Below are positions 1-8,109 of a stretch of DNA of 64,000 nucleotides, piece after piece. A model generated the notes under the pieces. The model saw only the letters and a program-made list of their open reading frames with translations. It was not told where the DNA came from and did not search any database. Every line of letters starts with the position of its first letter. Position 1 is the stretch's first letter. Both the position numbers and the translations under genes were made by a program. Location: contig NZ_FOIS01000004.1 in NCBI RefSeq assembly GCF_900110455.1, positions 186,001 to 250,000 on the forward strand, in the 5' to 3' direction. This DNA comes from Natrinema salifodinae (lineage in GTDB: Archaea > Halobacteriota > Halobacteria > Halobacteriales > Natrialbaceae).

Positions 1-2
1 TG

Positions 3-548
3 TACAAGAGCCTGGCCTGCGGCGCGGCGATCGCCGGCGAACTCGGCCGCGAGGACGCCCGCGACCGGTGGCTCGAGGCTCGCACCCGCCTGGGCGAGGC
101 GCTTCGCTCGCGACCGGACCGGTTCGATCGCACCTGGGAGAGCAAATCGCGGTACGCGATGGACTGGTTCTATCCCGTCCTCTGTGGCGTGGTGACCGGC
201 GACCCGGCGCGGGACCGGCTCGAGGACGGGATGGATCGCTTCCTCGAGGACGGGCTGGGCTGTCGCTGCGTCGCGGACGAGCCGTGGGTGACCGTCGCCG
301 AGTCCTGCGAACTCGTGGTTTCGCTGGCCGCGGTGGGGCGGCAAGCGCGTGCGCGTGAGATCTACGAGTGGCTGTTCCAGTGGACCGACGATGACGGCGT
401 CTTCTGGACGGGCTACCAGTTCGAGGACGAGGCGTTCTGGCCGGGCAAGCGGCCGACGTGGACCGGCGGGGCCGCGGTGCTTGCTGCTGATGCGTTGTCG
501 GGGATGTCGGGGGCCGCGGATCTGTTTACTGATCCGCTAGGCGAATGA
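3..548 (+). CDS. Prenyltransferase-like (alpha/alpha-barrel) protein, 5'-truncated
   Basis: The reading frame is open from the first bases of the window to a TGA at 546-548, so only the C-terminal 181 residues are visible. The sequence is rich in W, Y and helix-forming stretches. The pattern MDWFYPVLCG, then CRCVADEPWVTVAESCEL, then FWTGYQF and PTWTGGAAVLAADAL matches my recollection of haloarchaeal and actinobacterial proteins annotated as prenyltransferase/squalene-oxidase-repeat proteins, often next to glycosyltransferases and methyltransferases. Those families fold as helical barrels. The true substrate is unknown and could be a glycan rather than a prenyl chain. The start lies left of the window. 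The frame is certain; the family name is a moderate inference. Confidence 0.6.
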   Translation, partial: YKSLACGAAIAGELGREDARDRWLEARTRLGEALRSRPDRFDRTWESKSRYAMDWFYPVLCGVVTGDPARDRLEDGMDRFLEDGLGCRCVADEPWVTVAESCELVVSLAAVGRQARAREIYEWLFQWTDDDGVFWTGYQFEDEAFWPGKRPTWTGGAAVLAADALSGMSGAADLFTDPLGE

Positions 549-882
549 CTTGATCGGGGCGAGCGTTCAGGTTCGCTAGAAAGGATACGAATAGAGGGTA
601 ACGAGGGTTAGAAGACTGAGTGCGGTCAAATTCACGCTTGTGCCCCTAAGGGGGCAGGGCAATTGCGCGGCGCGCGCTCTGCGCGCCGTGCTAGCGAAAA
701 GTCAGACTGGGCGATTCGAGACGGTACAACGGCGCTATCCCAACAGTAGGAGAGGATGGGACCTCGATAACGAGTGTTGTCGAGTCTGCTTAGGAGAGAA
801 GAGAGCAGACTATGACCGAACGATAAGTACAGGGTGTGTATGTGCCATCCGGTCAGAAGGTGAGATCCATCTCTGTAGCTCC
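549..882. other. Gene-free stretch with a GC hairpin
   Basis: No convincing gene lies between the prenyltransferase-like gene and the convergent lipoprotein gene. A perfect 7-bp stem (GGCGCGC / GCGCGCC, 5-nt loop) sits at 669-687, and GCCCCTAAGGGGGC at about 641-654 is a second small inverted repeat. Base composition falls to the right, where the low-GC patch containing the lipoprotein begins. The long plus-strand reading frame across this stretch overlaps the lipoprotein gene antisense and looks like a shadow. Confidence 0.4.
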
Positions 883-1452
883 TCAGGGAAACTCGACAGT
901 AAAGTTTCCAGTCGCACTATAATCAGTTCCCCAAAAACCGTCATCCGAAAGGGTGGCCTCGGTTCCAATCCACAGTTCTTGAGGATCCTGTTCGTGATCT
1001 ACAGCAAGAAGAAGATCCATCCTCACGCTTCCGCGGCCGATGTCAGTAGTGTCGGCCATGTCCAAGATGGTCGTCGATGGGTCGTCACCGTCCTGAGAGA
1101 GCGTCGCTTTGTATGCGTGGGCCTCTTCCCGAAGAGAGATCCCGGCTGGGGAGAAGCCAGCAGTGTATGGCGGAGAGCGGAATTTGAGTCGAAGTGAGTC
1201 GAGTCGAATGCCATCTGGCTGCCACGAAGCGATAAAGAATGGATAGTACTCGCGTTTCCCGTCATCAGTGAACTGTTTTTGGAACTGAACTCGCAATACA
1301 TTCTCGCCGTTCTCGCTAAACGGCAGTATGACACTCCCATCGTCTTCGATCACGTCATCGGCGGTGAGTGGTGTCTCACCTCCCACCGTGGTACACCCAG
1401 CTAAGGGTATAGTCATCAATCCGCTTGTAGCGAGATACCGTCGCCTATTCAT
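883..1452 (-). CDS. Tat-exported lipoprotein of unknown function
   Basis: This encodes 189 residues. The N-terminus MNRRRYLATSGLMTIPLAGC combines a twin-arginine-type signal (RRRYL) with a haloarchaeal lipobox ending LAGC. The mature protein should therefore be exported folded and lipid-anchored at Cys20. The rest is a mostly beta, acidic domain with no motif I recognise. The ATG at 1450-1452 was chosen because it starts exactly at the signal peptide; the longer in-frame extension upstream reads through a repressor remnant in another frame. An AT-rich block (1453-1485) lies immediately upstream and probably contains the promoter, giving a leaderless or short-leader mRNA. Codon use is less GC-rich than in neighbouring genes, suggesting acquisition. 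The export signal is clear; function is unknown. Confidence 0.75.
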   Translation of the reverse strand: MNRRRYLATSGLMTIPLAGCTTVGGETPLTADDVIEDDGSVILPFSENGENVLRVQFQKQFTDDGKREYYPFFIASWQPDGIRLDSLRLKFRSPPYTAGFSPAGISLREEAHAYKATLSQDGDDPSTTILDMADTTDIGRGSVRMDLLLAVDHEQDPQELWIGTEATLSDDGFWGTDYSATGNFTVEFP

Positions 1453-1496
1453 GATATATTGTGATTGGATATAATTAAGTATCTTCTGATCAGTTT

Positions 1497-1616
1497 CGGA
1501 TGAGAAATCCCCCCGGTATTGTACGGGACCACCGCTGGCGGCATCGCTATTCCCTGCTCCTCGAAAAACTCGAGCAGCGCGGGATCGAATTTCGTCATCC
1601 ACGATACCAGCGGCGC
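1497..1616 (-). pseudogene. Remnant of a PhiH1-repressor-like winged-helix gene
   Basis: Read on the minus strand, this stretch encodes WMTKFDPALLEFFEEQGIAM followed by PPAVVPYNTGGISHP. That is the N-terminal helix-turn-helix half of the small haloarchaeal repressors (typical form WMT..DD.ILE.....G..TPAAV.YN..IS.PTV.RRL). Homology stops abruptly after ISHP, at the promoter of the lipoprotein gene. The recognition helix and the wing are gone. The fragment lies just downstream of an intact paralogue (1626-1892). It appears to be a deletion scar, perhaps left when the lipoprotein gene arrived. Confidence 0.6.
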
Positions 1617-1625
1617 ATTCAGTGA

Positions 1626-1892
1626 TCAATTCTCGTTTGGCTCGAGATCGTCGGCATCCAACTCCCCGGCGAGATACTGTTCGCCAGCCTCGTTGATCTC
1701 GTAATATCCCCGTTCGACTCGAGTGACAAATTCATACTCAACGAGTACAGTGAGCCGTCGAGTGACTTCCTCACGGCTACGATCGATGTTTTTCGCGATC
1801 ACGGCCGGCGACAGGATCATCCCCGACGATTGCAGTGCCTCGAGAATTCGCTCGTCGGTTGGCATCTGCATCCAGTCGCCGGGTCGGCGCAT
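1626..1892 (-). CDS. PhiH1-repressor-like winged-helix regulator
   Basis: This encodes an 88-residue protein starting MRRPGDWMQMPTDERILEAL, the standard opening of haloarchaeal small winged-helix repressors related to the phage PhiH repressor. The recognition region is SPAVIAKNIDRSREEVTRRL (about residues 28-47). The wing and C-terminus run GYYEINEAGEQYLAGELDAD, also typical. I chose the ATG at 1890-1892 over one 57 bases upstream because family members begin at MRRP. Such regulators usually accompany proviruses, plasmids and accessory genes. Here the gene sits in a low-GC patch beside a related remnant. A 16-bp palindrome 53 bp upstream may be its operator. Confidence 0.8.
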   Translation of the reverse strand: MRRPGDWMQMPTDERILEALQSSGMILSPAVIAKNIDRSREEVTRRLTVLVEYEFVTRVERGYYEINEAGEQYLAGELDADDLEPNEN

Positions 1893-1944
1893 GCTCGTGC
1901 AGTCTGAAAACGGAGGAATACGCCTGTCGATGCACCAGAGCTCG

Positions 1945-1960
1945 CTCAATTTTAATTGAG
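1945..1960. promoter_or_regulatory. AT-rich palindrome, candidate operator/promoter of the repressor gene
   Basis: CTCAATT-TT-AATTGAG forms perfect 7-bp arms around a 2-bp spacer, about 53 bp upstream of the winged-helix ATG. On the minus strand the centre (AATTAAAATT) could also serve as a TATA element. A repressor binding here would occlude its own promoter. This is inference from position and symmetry only. Confidence 0.4.
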
Positions 1961-2125
1961 AGATAGCTCAACGTCTAGTGAGAGAATTTATGTCGATGGA
2001 CTAAGTAGTGGTCTAGTAGCGCGAGCGTCACGGAGATTCGACTGTCTGTGAAGACGAGATCGAAAATGCGGTTCGGTGATGTGACACCGAGGCCGCTGTG
2101 GCTCGCGTAAGCAGGTACACAAGCC

Positions 2126-2563
2126 ATGCACGACGACGATTCGCGGGACCTTGAACCTCCCGCTCGAGCAGACGCATCGCCCCCGGACGACCCGATAACC
2201 GACGGCCGGCGCGCGTGGGTCGACCTCACCGGGTTCCAACGGGGCTGTCTCGAGGCCGTCGCCCGGTGCGAGCGCGACGACCGCCCGCGGTCTCCCGCGG
2301 GGCTCATCGCGACGCTCGAGCGCCGGTATCCGACGGTCAGCCGCGCCCGGCTCGAGCCAGCCCTGCGCGCGCTCGTCGCCCGCGGCCTCGTTGCGACGCG
2401 CGGTGGACACCCCGGCCGAACCACGACCTACCGCCTCACGGGTGCCGGGCGCGCGCTGCTCATCCAGCGCGCCGAACGCCTTGCAGCCCTCTGTGACCTC
2501 CAGGGCAGCGCGGTCGATGAGGGACCGGAGCCGGCCGCTCGAGAGGATCGCCGGAGCGGCTGA
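2126..2563 (+). CDS. PadR-like winged-helix transcriptional regulator
   Basis: This encodes 145 residues. After an acidic 30-residue N-terminus comes WVDLTGFQRGCLEAVARCER, then GLIATLERRYPTVSRARLEP, ALRALVARGLVATRGG and GRTTTYRLTGAGRALLIQRA. That order of L-T-G-F-Q-R, recognition helix, wing and T-x-x-G-R is the usual form of haloarchaeal PadR-like regulators. It lacks a long C-terminal dimerisation helix, as these short forms do. Nothing nearby indicates the target. The next gene (cspA) is convergent. Confidence 0.75.
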   Translation: MHDDDSRDLEPPARADASPPDDPITDGRRAWVDLTGFQRGCLEAVARCERDDRPRSPAGLIATLERRYPTVSRARLEPALRALVARGLVATRGGHPGRTTTYRLTGAGRALLIQRAERLAALCDLQGSAVDEGPEPAAREDRRSG

Positions 2564-2699
2564 CGGATACTCGATCCGGGGACTCCCGGTTCGAAGCGAC
2601 CGCTATCAGTCTCGGCCGACGGAGAGCCCCGGCTACGGCGCGTAACTCCAAAAGAACGGACTTGTCACCTATCGCTGTGAACGACGGTAGAAGACGCGA

Positions 2700-2906
2700 T
2701 TACTGACGAACGACGTTCGTCGCGCGGGGTCCCTTCGGGGATGATTCGATGTCGAACTCGACTTCCTGCCCTTCCTCGAGATCGGGGCCGCCGACGTCTT
2801 CCATGTGGAAGAACACGTCCTCGTCGTCGTCTACCTCGTCCGCGTCAGTCGAAATAAAACCGTAGCCGCCCGTGTCGTTGAAGAAGTCAACCTTACCGTT
2901 TGCCAT
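2700..2906 (-). CDS. cspA: Cold-shock-domain protein
   Basis: This encodes a 68-residue single cold-shock domain. RNP1 appears as GGYGFIST (about residues 13-20) and RNP2 as DVFFHMEDV (about residues 30-38), followed by the usual EEGQEVEFDIESSPKGPRA close. It binds single-stranded nucleic acid as an RNA chaperone in the cytoplasm. The start MANGKVDFFND is the common haloarchaeal one. Upstream on the minus strand an AT-rich GGGTTATT element near 2935-2942 could serve as a promoter with a short leader. The gene stands alone between divergent and convergent neighbours. Confidence 0.95.
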   Translation of the reverse strand: MANGKVDFFNDTGGYGFISTDADEVDDDEDVFFHMEDVGGPDLEEGQEVEFDIESSPKGPRATNVVRQ

Positions 2907-3098
2907 TACGAACGAACGGAGTCGCCGGACCCGAATAACCCTTCCGAGAGTTGCAGTACCACGACCCCCTGCCGGAAGTGAGCCGTCGAGGTAGGGCAGC
3001 CGATTCACGGCGGAGCGTCGAGCGCTAGTTGCCGCGGTCCTGACAGTTACCGGAGACAGATATTTAGTGATGAGTTCACATGGTACATACGCATCGCC

Positions 3099-3368
3099 AT
3101 GAAACCGTGCCACAGCTGTCAGTCGGTCATCGACGAGTACGAACTGGATAAACAACTCGAACCGCTGCGCGACCTCACGGTTGACGACTTCAACGTCTGC
3201 GCGGACTGCGTAACCGTCGTTGCGGACGCGTGCGTGGAGTGCGACGGCGCGGTGTACGTCCCTCGAGGCGAATCGATCACCCCTGACTTCTGCCCAGCGT
3301 GTCGGTTCGACCGTATCGACCGCACCGGTCACGACCCCGGCTGGAACGATACCCCGACCACTTCCTAA
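3099..3368 (+). CDS. Small four-CxxC zinc-finger protein
   Basis: This encodes 89 residues with four CxxC pairs: CHSC (4-7), CADC (34-37), CVEC (45-48) and CPAC (65-68), enough for two zinc sites. The sequence around them (VIDEYELDKQLEPLRDLTVD, then DGAVYVPR) is one I recognise as conserved among haloarchaea without an assigned role. The many small zinc-finger proteins of haloarchaea are thought to act in regulation or protein/RNA binding. A TATA-like ATATTTAGT at 3059-3067 lies about 35 bp upstream. Confidence 0.8.
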   Translation: MKPCHSCQSVIDEYELDKQLEPLRDLTVDDFNVCADCVTVVADACVECDGAVYVPRGESITPDFCPACRFDRIDRTGHDPGWNDTPTTS

Positions 3369-3480
3369 CCGACACCGCCCTCACACTCTCTTTCGGCTTG
3401 CAGAGCCAGTCGTGAGGTGCGCCCCGGCAGCCGCGAGCGTCGCGATCGGTTCTCCGCTGCCCTCGATGGATTCGAGACGG

Positions 3481-4242
3481 TCAGTGTCGCGGCCGCCGCG
3501 CGATCCCCGTATCGCAGACCACGCACGACCGGAGTCCGTTCGCGTCGGTAAATCGATCGAACAGCCTCGAGAGCCGCACGTCGTGACTCGCGAGGACCCC
3601 GCCGGGCTCGAGGTTCGAACGCGCCGTCTCGTACTCGAAGCGCATGTGGGGCAGCCGGTGGTCCGAGTCGTGTAAGAACAACTCGAGCGAACCGACGCGC
3701 TCGAGCAGGGCCGGCAGCACCTCCCGTGCGTCCCCTCGATGAAGCCGCCAGCGGTCGCGACAGCGATCCGGAATCAGGTGGCCGTACTCGAACGGCCCCG
3801 GCGGCCCGCCGGGCAGGTCCACCGCGTGCAGCGTTCCGCCGCCGTTTTGCTCCATCGCCGCCAGAACGTGCGCGTCGAACGAGCCGAACAGCACGCCGGT
3901 CTCGACGACGGTGTCGACGTCGAGCGCGCGACAGACGACGTAGAGCGTGACGCCGTCGCGCCAGTGGGTCGTGTCAGCGGCGACGCCGGCCTCGTGGATC
4001 TCGGCGACGCGGTCGGCGTAGGACTCGTGGAACCAGGCGAGGTCGTCGTACTCGCGTTCGTACGCGCGGAGTTCGTCCACCGAAGCCGGGAGGACGTTCG
4101 CCAGGCGGGCGGCCCGCTCGCGGGTTTCCCGGCCGTAGTCGAGGCGGCGGCGCTCGAGCCGCAGCCGCGCCGTCCGGACGGCGTAGATCGCGTCTCGGAG
4201 GGTCTCCGGTACCGGCCCCGGTTCCGTTCCGGGTCCCGTCAC
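3481..4242 (-). CDS. Class I SAM-dependent methyltransferase
   Basis: This encodes 253 residues starting at a GTG (4240-4242) that overlaps the TGA of the upstream sulfatase-like gene by 4 bases, implying translational coupling. VVETGVLFGSFDAHVLAAM is the glycine-containing SAM-binding motif I, LHAVDLPG follows as the acidic motif, and ELFLHDSDHRLPHM resembles the metal/substrate motif of the Methyltransf_24-type family. Such enzymes often methylate sugars or other small polar groups in surface-glycan clusters. The pairing with a sulfatase/phosphatase-fold enzyme fits glycan or lipid-head-group modification, but the substrate is not determined. Confidence 0.75.
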   Translation of the reverse strand: MTGPGTEPGPVPETLRDAIYAVRTARLRLERRRLDYGRETRERAARLANVLPASVDELRAYEREYDDLAWFHESYADRVAEIHEAGVAADTTHWRDGVTLYVVCRALDVDTVVETGVLFGSFDAHVLAAMEQNGGGTLHAVDLPGGPPGPFEYGHLIPDRCRDRWRLHRGDAREVLPALLERVGSLELFLHDSDHRLPHMRFEYETARSNLEPGGVLASHDVRLSRLFDRFTDANGLRSCVVCDTGIARRPRH

Positions 4243-5333
4243 CGGTACCCCAGCGCTTCGAGGCGCGATTCGATATCGTCGCCGTCGCCGTCACGGTCGG
4301 CGTCGCGCCGGCGAATCGCATCGGGGAGTCCGGGCTCGCAGGTTCCCCGATCGGTTCCCTCGCGGACGACCCACGGCACCCGTCGCACGGCGGGGACCGG
4401 GGTTCCGGGCGGGTGCGACCAGACGCCGAACTCGCCGAGCCCGTTGCCGTGGTCGCTGGTCAGCGCGACTCGACCGTCGCAGTTCGCGAGCAGGCGCGTG
4501 AGATCGTCGAGGGCCCACTCGAGGTTGTCCCGGTAGGCCGCCCAGACCGCGTCAAAGGAGAGGTTACCGTCGCGGACCCGCAGCCAGGGGTCGTTCATCG
4601 AGTCCGCGCCGTCGTCGTCGGCGTCGGCGAACGCTTCGAGGGCCTCGCGTTCCTCGGGCGTGAGGTCCGCGAGGTCGAGGGCGTCGTCCTCCGTTTCCCC
4701 ATCGACCGCGGTCGCCTCGTCCCCGTCGCCGTCATCGGGATTGAACTGGCCCCAGTGTTCGATGTCGGCCGAGCCGAAGAACCACTCCGCGCGCGACCGG
4801 AAGGGCGCGTGGGGTTGCATGTAGTGGATTAGGACGCGGTCGACGCCCAGCTCCTCGCGGCGCCGCCAGATCGCAATCGCGGCGTCGGTCAGGGAATCCG
4901 GCGGGATCGTCGAGATGTCGTCGTCGACCCACTCGTCGCGCCAGGCCTCGTGAAAGACACCGAAGTCGTCGGCCGAAAGCGGAAGGACCTCGTCGGAGGT
5001 CACGAGGATGTGCTCGCAAGACTGCGAGGAGAAGGGGTTGCCGGTCACGTAGGCGGTCCGGGCCATTTCCTCTCGATAGCGGGGCGCGAAAGTCCGATCC
5101 ATCCACTCGGCCGACTGCGAGCCGACGGACCACAGCGAGCCCACGGCTTCGGGGTCGGGCAGCGTCCGGTGGCCGGCCGCGGCCGTCTCGCGCATGAGAT
5201 CGAGCCGGCAGCCGTCGAGCACGCAGCAGACGTCCCACTCGCGCTCCCAGATCGGCGTCGCGGGAACGAGCCGCGAGACGGACCGCCCGAGCTGCCCGGT
5301 CGCGAGCCGTTCGGAGACCGTCGTAAAGTCCAT
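4239..5333 (-). CDS. Sulfatase/alkaline-phosphatase-superfamily protein
   Basis: This encodes 364 residues from the ATG at 5331-5333. Near the N-terminus WDVCCVLDGCRLDLMRE resembles the metal-binding/nucleophile strand of the superfamily. LIHYMQPHAPF in the middle and VALTSDHGNGLGEFGVWSHP near the C-terminus give the conserved H and DHG metal ligands. A very acidic insert (about residues 205-245) is a halophilic feature. Related haloarchaeal proteins are found in glycan clusters and may transfer or remove sulfate or phosphate. The lack of a signal peptide suggests a cytoplasmic site. The gene is the promoter-proximal member of a two-gene operon with the methyltransferase. The fold is well supported; the reaction is not. 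Confidence 0.75.
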   Translation of the reverse strand: MDFTTVSERLATGQLGRSVSRLVPATPIWEREWDVCCVLDGCRLDLMRETAAAGHRTLPDPEAVGSLWSVGSQSAEWMDRTFAPRYREEMARTAYVTGNPFSSQSCEHILVTSDEVLPLSADDFGVFHEAWRDEWVDDDISTIPPDSLTDAAIAIWRRREELGVDRVLIHYMQPHAPFRSRAEWFFGSADIEHWGQFNPDDGDGDEATAVDGETEDDALDLADLTPEEREALEAFADADDDGADSMNDPWLRVRDGNLSFDAVWAAYRDNLEWALDDLTRLLANCDGRVALTSDHGNGLGEFGVWSHPPGTPVPAVRRVPWVVREGTDRGTCEPGLPDAIRRRDADRDGDGDDIESRLEALGYR

Positions 5334-5508
5334 CGGCGTCGACTCCTGTCTACTGACAGGATGCGATTCTGTTAGTAGCTTTTGATCAGCGATCGAACCA
5401 TTCGCAAACCCGTTGTCGCCGGCAACTATGCCATTCGGTAACAAGGCTTATTACCGAGGTGTTCGTAACGTTGTTCGAGGACCAACGAAACCGGTCCCGT
5501 GTGACGAA

Positions 5509-5820
5509 ATGACCTCCTCACCACCGAAAACCGAGACGTACGAAGTCACGCTCTCCCGAGACGAGCAATGGGTCGTCCACTACGTCCTCGCGAACCGCCT
5601 CGACGAGGCCCTCGACGCCGACGAGGCCCCGCCCGAGTGGACGGTCGAGGTACTCGAGACCGTCGAGGCCGACGGGGACACGGAACGACTCACCGACCGC
5701 CAGGCCGACCGACTCTACGATGCGCTGGCGACGTACGTCGACCGTGAGGAGACGCCGGACCGGGACGTCGACCCCGGCGCGACCGTGCTCGGTCGACTCG
5801 AAGACGTGCGCGAGGTCTAA
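5509..5820 (+). CDS. Haloarchaeal hypothetical protein
   Basis: This encodes 103 residues beginning MTSSPPKTETYEVTLSRDEQ, followed by WVVHYVLANRLDEALDADEA and a helical acidic tail. This compact helical protein type (opening beta strand, then WVVHHVL-like helix) recurs in haloarchaea and has no known function. The internal ATG at 5509 was preferred to one 96 bases upstream because the upstream part is not acidic and runs over the probable promoter (GGCTTATTACC near 5446-5456). Confidence 0.7.
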   Translation: MTSSPPKTETYEVTLSRDEQWVVHYVLANRLDEALDADEAPPEWTVEVLETVEADGDTERLTDRQADRLYDALATYVDREETPDRDVDPGATVLGRLEDVREV

Positions 5821-5908
5821 GCGGAGCGGCGTTCAGCGTTCGAATTTCGATTTTTCGCCCGTCGCCGTCCCCGACAGTGCAAACCGCGGCAGCTAATCGG
5901 TCGGCGCG

Positions 5909-6247
5909 TCAGGGCCGCGTCGTCGCCCAGACGGCCGTAATCGCGAGCAGGGCGGCGGGCGCCAGCGGTAAAATGAGGAGCGCGAAGCGATAGCCCTCCG
6001 CGCCTGGCGGGAACAGGATGATCGTCGCCGGCGCGACGAGGAAGGCGAAGACGATGACGCCGACGAGGGACCAACCGCGCCAGTCGAACTCGCGGTCGAC
6101 GGTCGCGGGATGGGGCGCGTTCAGGTCGCCGTCGCCCCGGCCCGCGGACGCGGCCGCCGAGTCGGCCCGCTGTTCGTCGTCCGCGTCGGCATCGGCGTCG
6201 AACGCCGCTGGGTCGTGGACGTAGCCGCCGTCGTCGCTCGAGGTCAC
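5909..6247 (-). CDS. Small membrane protein with an acidic N-terminus
   Basis: This encodes about 112 residues from the GTG at 6245-6247. An ATG 36 bases upstream is possible, but the start TSSDDGGYVHDP is what I would expect for the family. The first 60 residues are acidic and disordered. Two hydrophobic helices follow: WSLVGVIVFAFLVAPATIIL and the stretch after GYRFALLILPLAPAALLAIT. The protein should be a two-helix inner-membrane protein with a cytoplasmic N-terminus. No functional motif is visible. Confidence 0.6.
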   Translation of the reverse strand: MTSSDDGGYVHDPAAFDADADADDEQRADSAAASAGRGDGDLNAPHPATVDREFDWRGWSLVGVIVFAFLVAPATIILFPPGAEGYRFALLILPLAPAALLAITAVWATTRP

Positions 6248-6357
6248 GTGCGACCGTTGCGAGCGCGTGGTGAAAGCCCTCACGGTTCTCGCGACCGCGG
6301 CGCCCGCGAGGTCATCAGAGCCGATCGGAGTGCGAGAACGGCGCTCCCACCCGCCGG

Positions 6358-7383
6358 TTAGAGTTCGCTGTCGGGCCGCACGACGACCTTCCCGAACCCT
6401 TCCCGGTTCTCGATGATCTCGTGCGCCCGCGGGGTCTCGCTCATCGGCAACTCCTCGCGGATCGCCGGCTCGAAGGTGCCGTCCCAGACGAGTTCCATCA
6501 CGTCGTCGACCTGGTCGGGCGTCGCCATCGTCGAGCCGATGATCTCGAGTTGGTTCCAGAAAATCCGCGGGATATCCGTCTCGGGGTTGCCCCCGCCGGT
6601 CCCGCCGCAGGTGACCAGGCGGCCACCCTTGGTGAGGCTCTTCAGCGAGTCCTGCCAGGTAGGCGCGCCGACGTGCTCGACGACGACGTCGACGCCGCGG
6701 CCGCCGGTCTCGTCGCGAACCCAGTCCGCGAAGTCCTGCTCCTCGTAGTTGCAGACGTAGTCGGCGCCGCGGTCCTCGGCGTACCGGAGCTTCTCCTCCG
6801 TGCTGCCGGTCGCGTACACCTCCGCGCCCGCGTGATCTGCGATCTGGAGCGCAGCGTGGCCGACGCCGCCGCTGGCCCCGAGCACGAGCACTTTCTCGCC
6901 GGCCTCGAGTTCGGCGCGCTCGATCAGCATCCGCCAGGCGGTCTGGAAGACGAGACAGCTCGAGCCGGCGACCGTCCAGTCGACGTCCTCGGGGACGGGA
7001 ATCAGGTGGTCTTCGGAGATCGCGGCGTACTCGGCGTGGATGCCCGGGACGTGCTCGCCGATGATGTGGAATCGGGGATCGAGCGTCGGGTCGTCCATCC
7101 GCAGGTCGCCGACGCCGGCCGAGAGCGCGACGCGGTCGCCCGCCTCGAATCGGGTGACGCCCGCGCCGACTTCCTCGACGATGCCGGCCCCGTCGCTACC
7201 CGGAATGTGGGGCATCTCGAGATCCAGCCCCGGCATCCCGCGGCGGGTCCAGATGTCCAGGTGGTTGAGCGCGGCCGCCTTCACGTCGACGAGGACCTCG
7301 TCCCGGCCGACCTCGGGGTCGGGGTACTCGCCGTACTCGATGACGTCCGTGTCGCCGTGCTCGGTGATTTGGACTGCCTGCAT
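6358..7383 (-). CDS. Zinc-type alcohol dehydrogenase / quinone oxidoreductase family (MDR)
   Basis: This encodes 341 residues. The N-terminal GroES-like domain carries the MDR signatures LNHLDIWTRRGMPG, PHIPGSDGAGIVEEVGAGV and GDRVAL. The nucleotide-binding half has VLVLGASGGVGHAALQIADH (about residues 168-187), the Rossmann motif of NADPH-type members. The catalytic zinc ligands of true alcohol dehydrogenases are not obvious, and the substrate could be a quinone or enal. The start MQAVQITEHGDTDVIEYGEY is typical of haloarchaeal versions. The gene is divergent from moaB, with about 100 bp between the starts. Confidence 0.85.
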   Translation of the reverse strand: MQAVQITEHGDTDVIEYGEYPDPEVGRDEVLVDVKAAALNHLDIWTRRGMPGLDLEMPHIPGSDGAGIVEEVGAGVTRFEAGDRVALSAGVGDLRMDDPTLDPRFHIIGEHVPGIHAEYAAISEDHLIPVPEDVDWTVAGSSCLVFQTAWRMLIERAELEAGEKVLVLGASGGVGHAALQIADHAGAEVYATGSTEEKLRYAEDRGADYVCNYEEQDFADWVRDETGGRGVDVVVEHVGAPTWQDSLKSLTKGGRLVTCGGTGGGNPETDIPRIFWNQLEIIGSTMATPDQVDDVMELVWDGTFEPAIREELPMSETPRAHEIIENREGFGKVVVRPDSEL

Positions 7384-7484
7384 GTACGGAGAGCAAACGG
7401 AAACGTCAGTGATAATGGTTAGGTAACCCGCGGTCCCGCGCCACATCTCCGGCGGCTTTTATCCGCCGGTCCCCAAGACGAGGT

Positions 7485-8108
7485 ATGAACGAGACGGATG
7501 CGGACGCAACCACGGATGCGGACGCGAACGCAAACGCAACCGAGGCGCCCGCCTCCCGCAGCGGGACGCTCTGTACGGGCGTCGTCACGATCGCCACGGA
7601 TCGGTCCCTCGATACCGACGCGGCCGGCGAGGCCATCACCGCGGCCTTCGAGGAGACCGACGGCGAGATCACGGTCCGGGAGCACGTCGGCCCGGACCAC
7701 GACAAGGTCCAGTCGATCGTTTCGCGTCTGGTCGACCGCGCCGACGTCGACGTCGTGATCACCGCGGGGGCGACGGGCGTCGAACCCGACGACATCACGA
7801 TCGAAGCCGTCGAGCCGCTGCTCGGAAAGGAGCTGACCGCGTTCAGCGAACTGTTCACCCATCTGGGTTACGAAGCGGTCGGCACGCGAGTCGTCGGCGC
7901 GCGGACGCTCGCCGGCGTCGCCGACGGCACGACGGTCTTCTGTCTTCCCGGGGACGCCGACGCGGCCGAACTCGCGCTCGAGGAGATCATCCTGCCGGAA
8001 GCGCCCGAACTCGTCGAGCGTGCGCGTGACGTCGAACCGGAGCCCGCCGACGAGACCGACGAGGACGGCGACCGAGCCGACGCCGACGCGGCGAACGGAG
8101 GCGAGTGA
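7485..8108 (+). CDS. moaB: MoaB/MogA-type molybdopterin adenylyltransferase
   Basis: This encodes 207 residues. An acidic, repetitive N-terminal tail (about 25 residues of D, A, N, T) precedes the MoCF-binding domain: VVTIATDRSLDTDAAGEAI, then VITAGATGVEPDDITIEAVE (the TGGTG-like motif appears as TAGATG), and SELFTHLGYEAVGTRVVGAR. It should act in molybdenum cofactor synthesis, adenylylating molybdopterin in the cytoplasm. The C-terminal 30 residues are again acidic and probably disordered. The next gene starts two bases after the stop, so the two are likely cotranscribed. Confidence 0.85.
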   Translation: MNETDADATTDADANANATEAPASRSGTLCTGVVTIATDRSLDTDAAGEAITAAFEETDGEITVREHVGPDHDKVQSIVSRLVDRADVDVVITAGATGVEPDDITIEAVEPLLGKELTAFSELFTHLGYEAVGTRVVGARTLAGVADGTTVFCLPGDADAAELALEEIILPEAPELVERARDVEPEPADETDEDGDRADADAANGGE

Positions 8109-8109
8109 C

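Noticed and set aside
640-1197. 185-residue plus-strand reading frame
   Set aside because: It is antisense to the lipoprotein gene, is not acidic, and contains no family motif. The minus-strand gene has a clear Tat lipobox.
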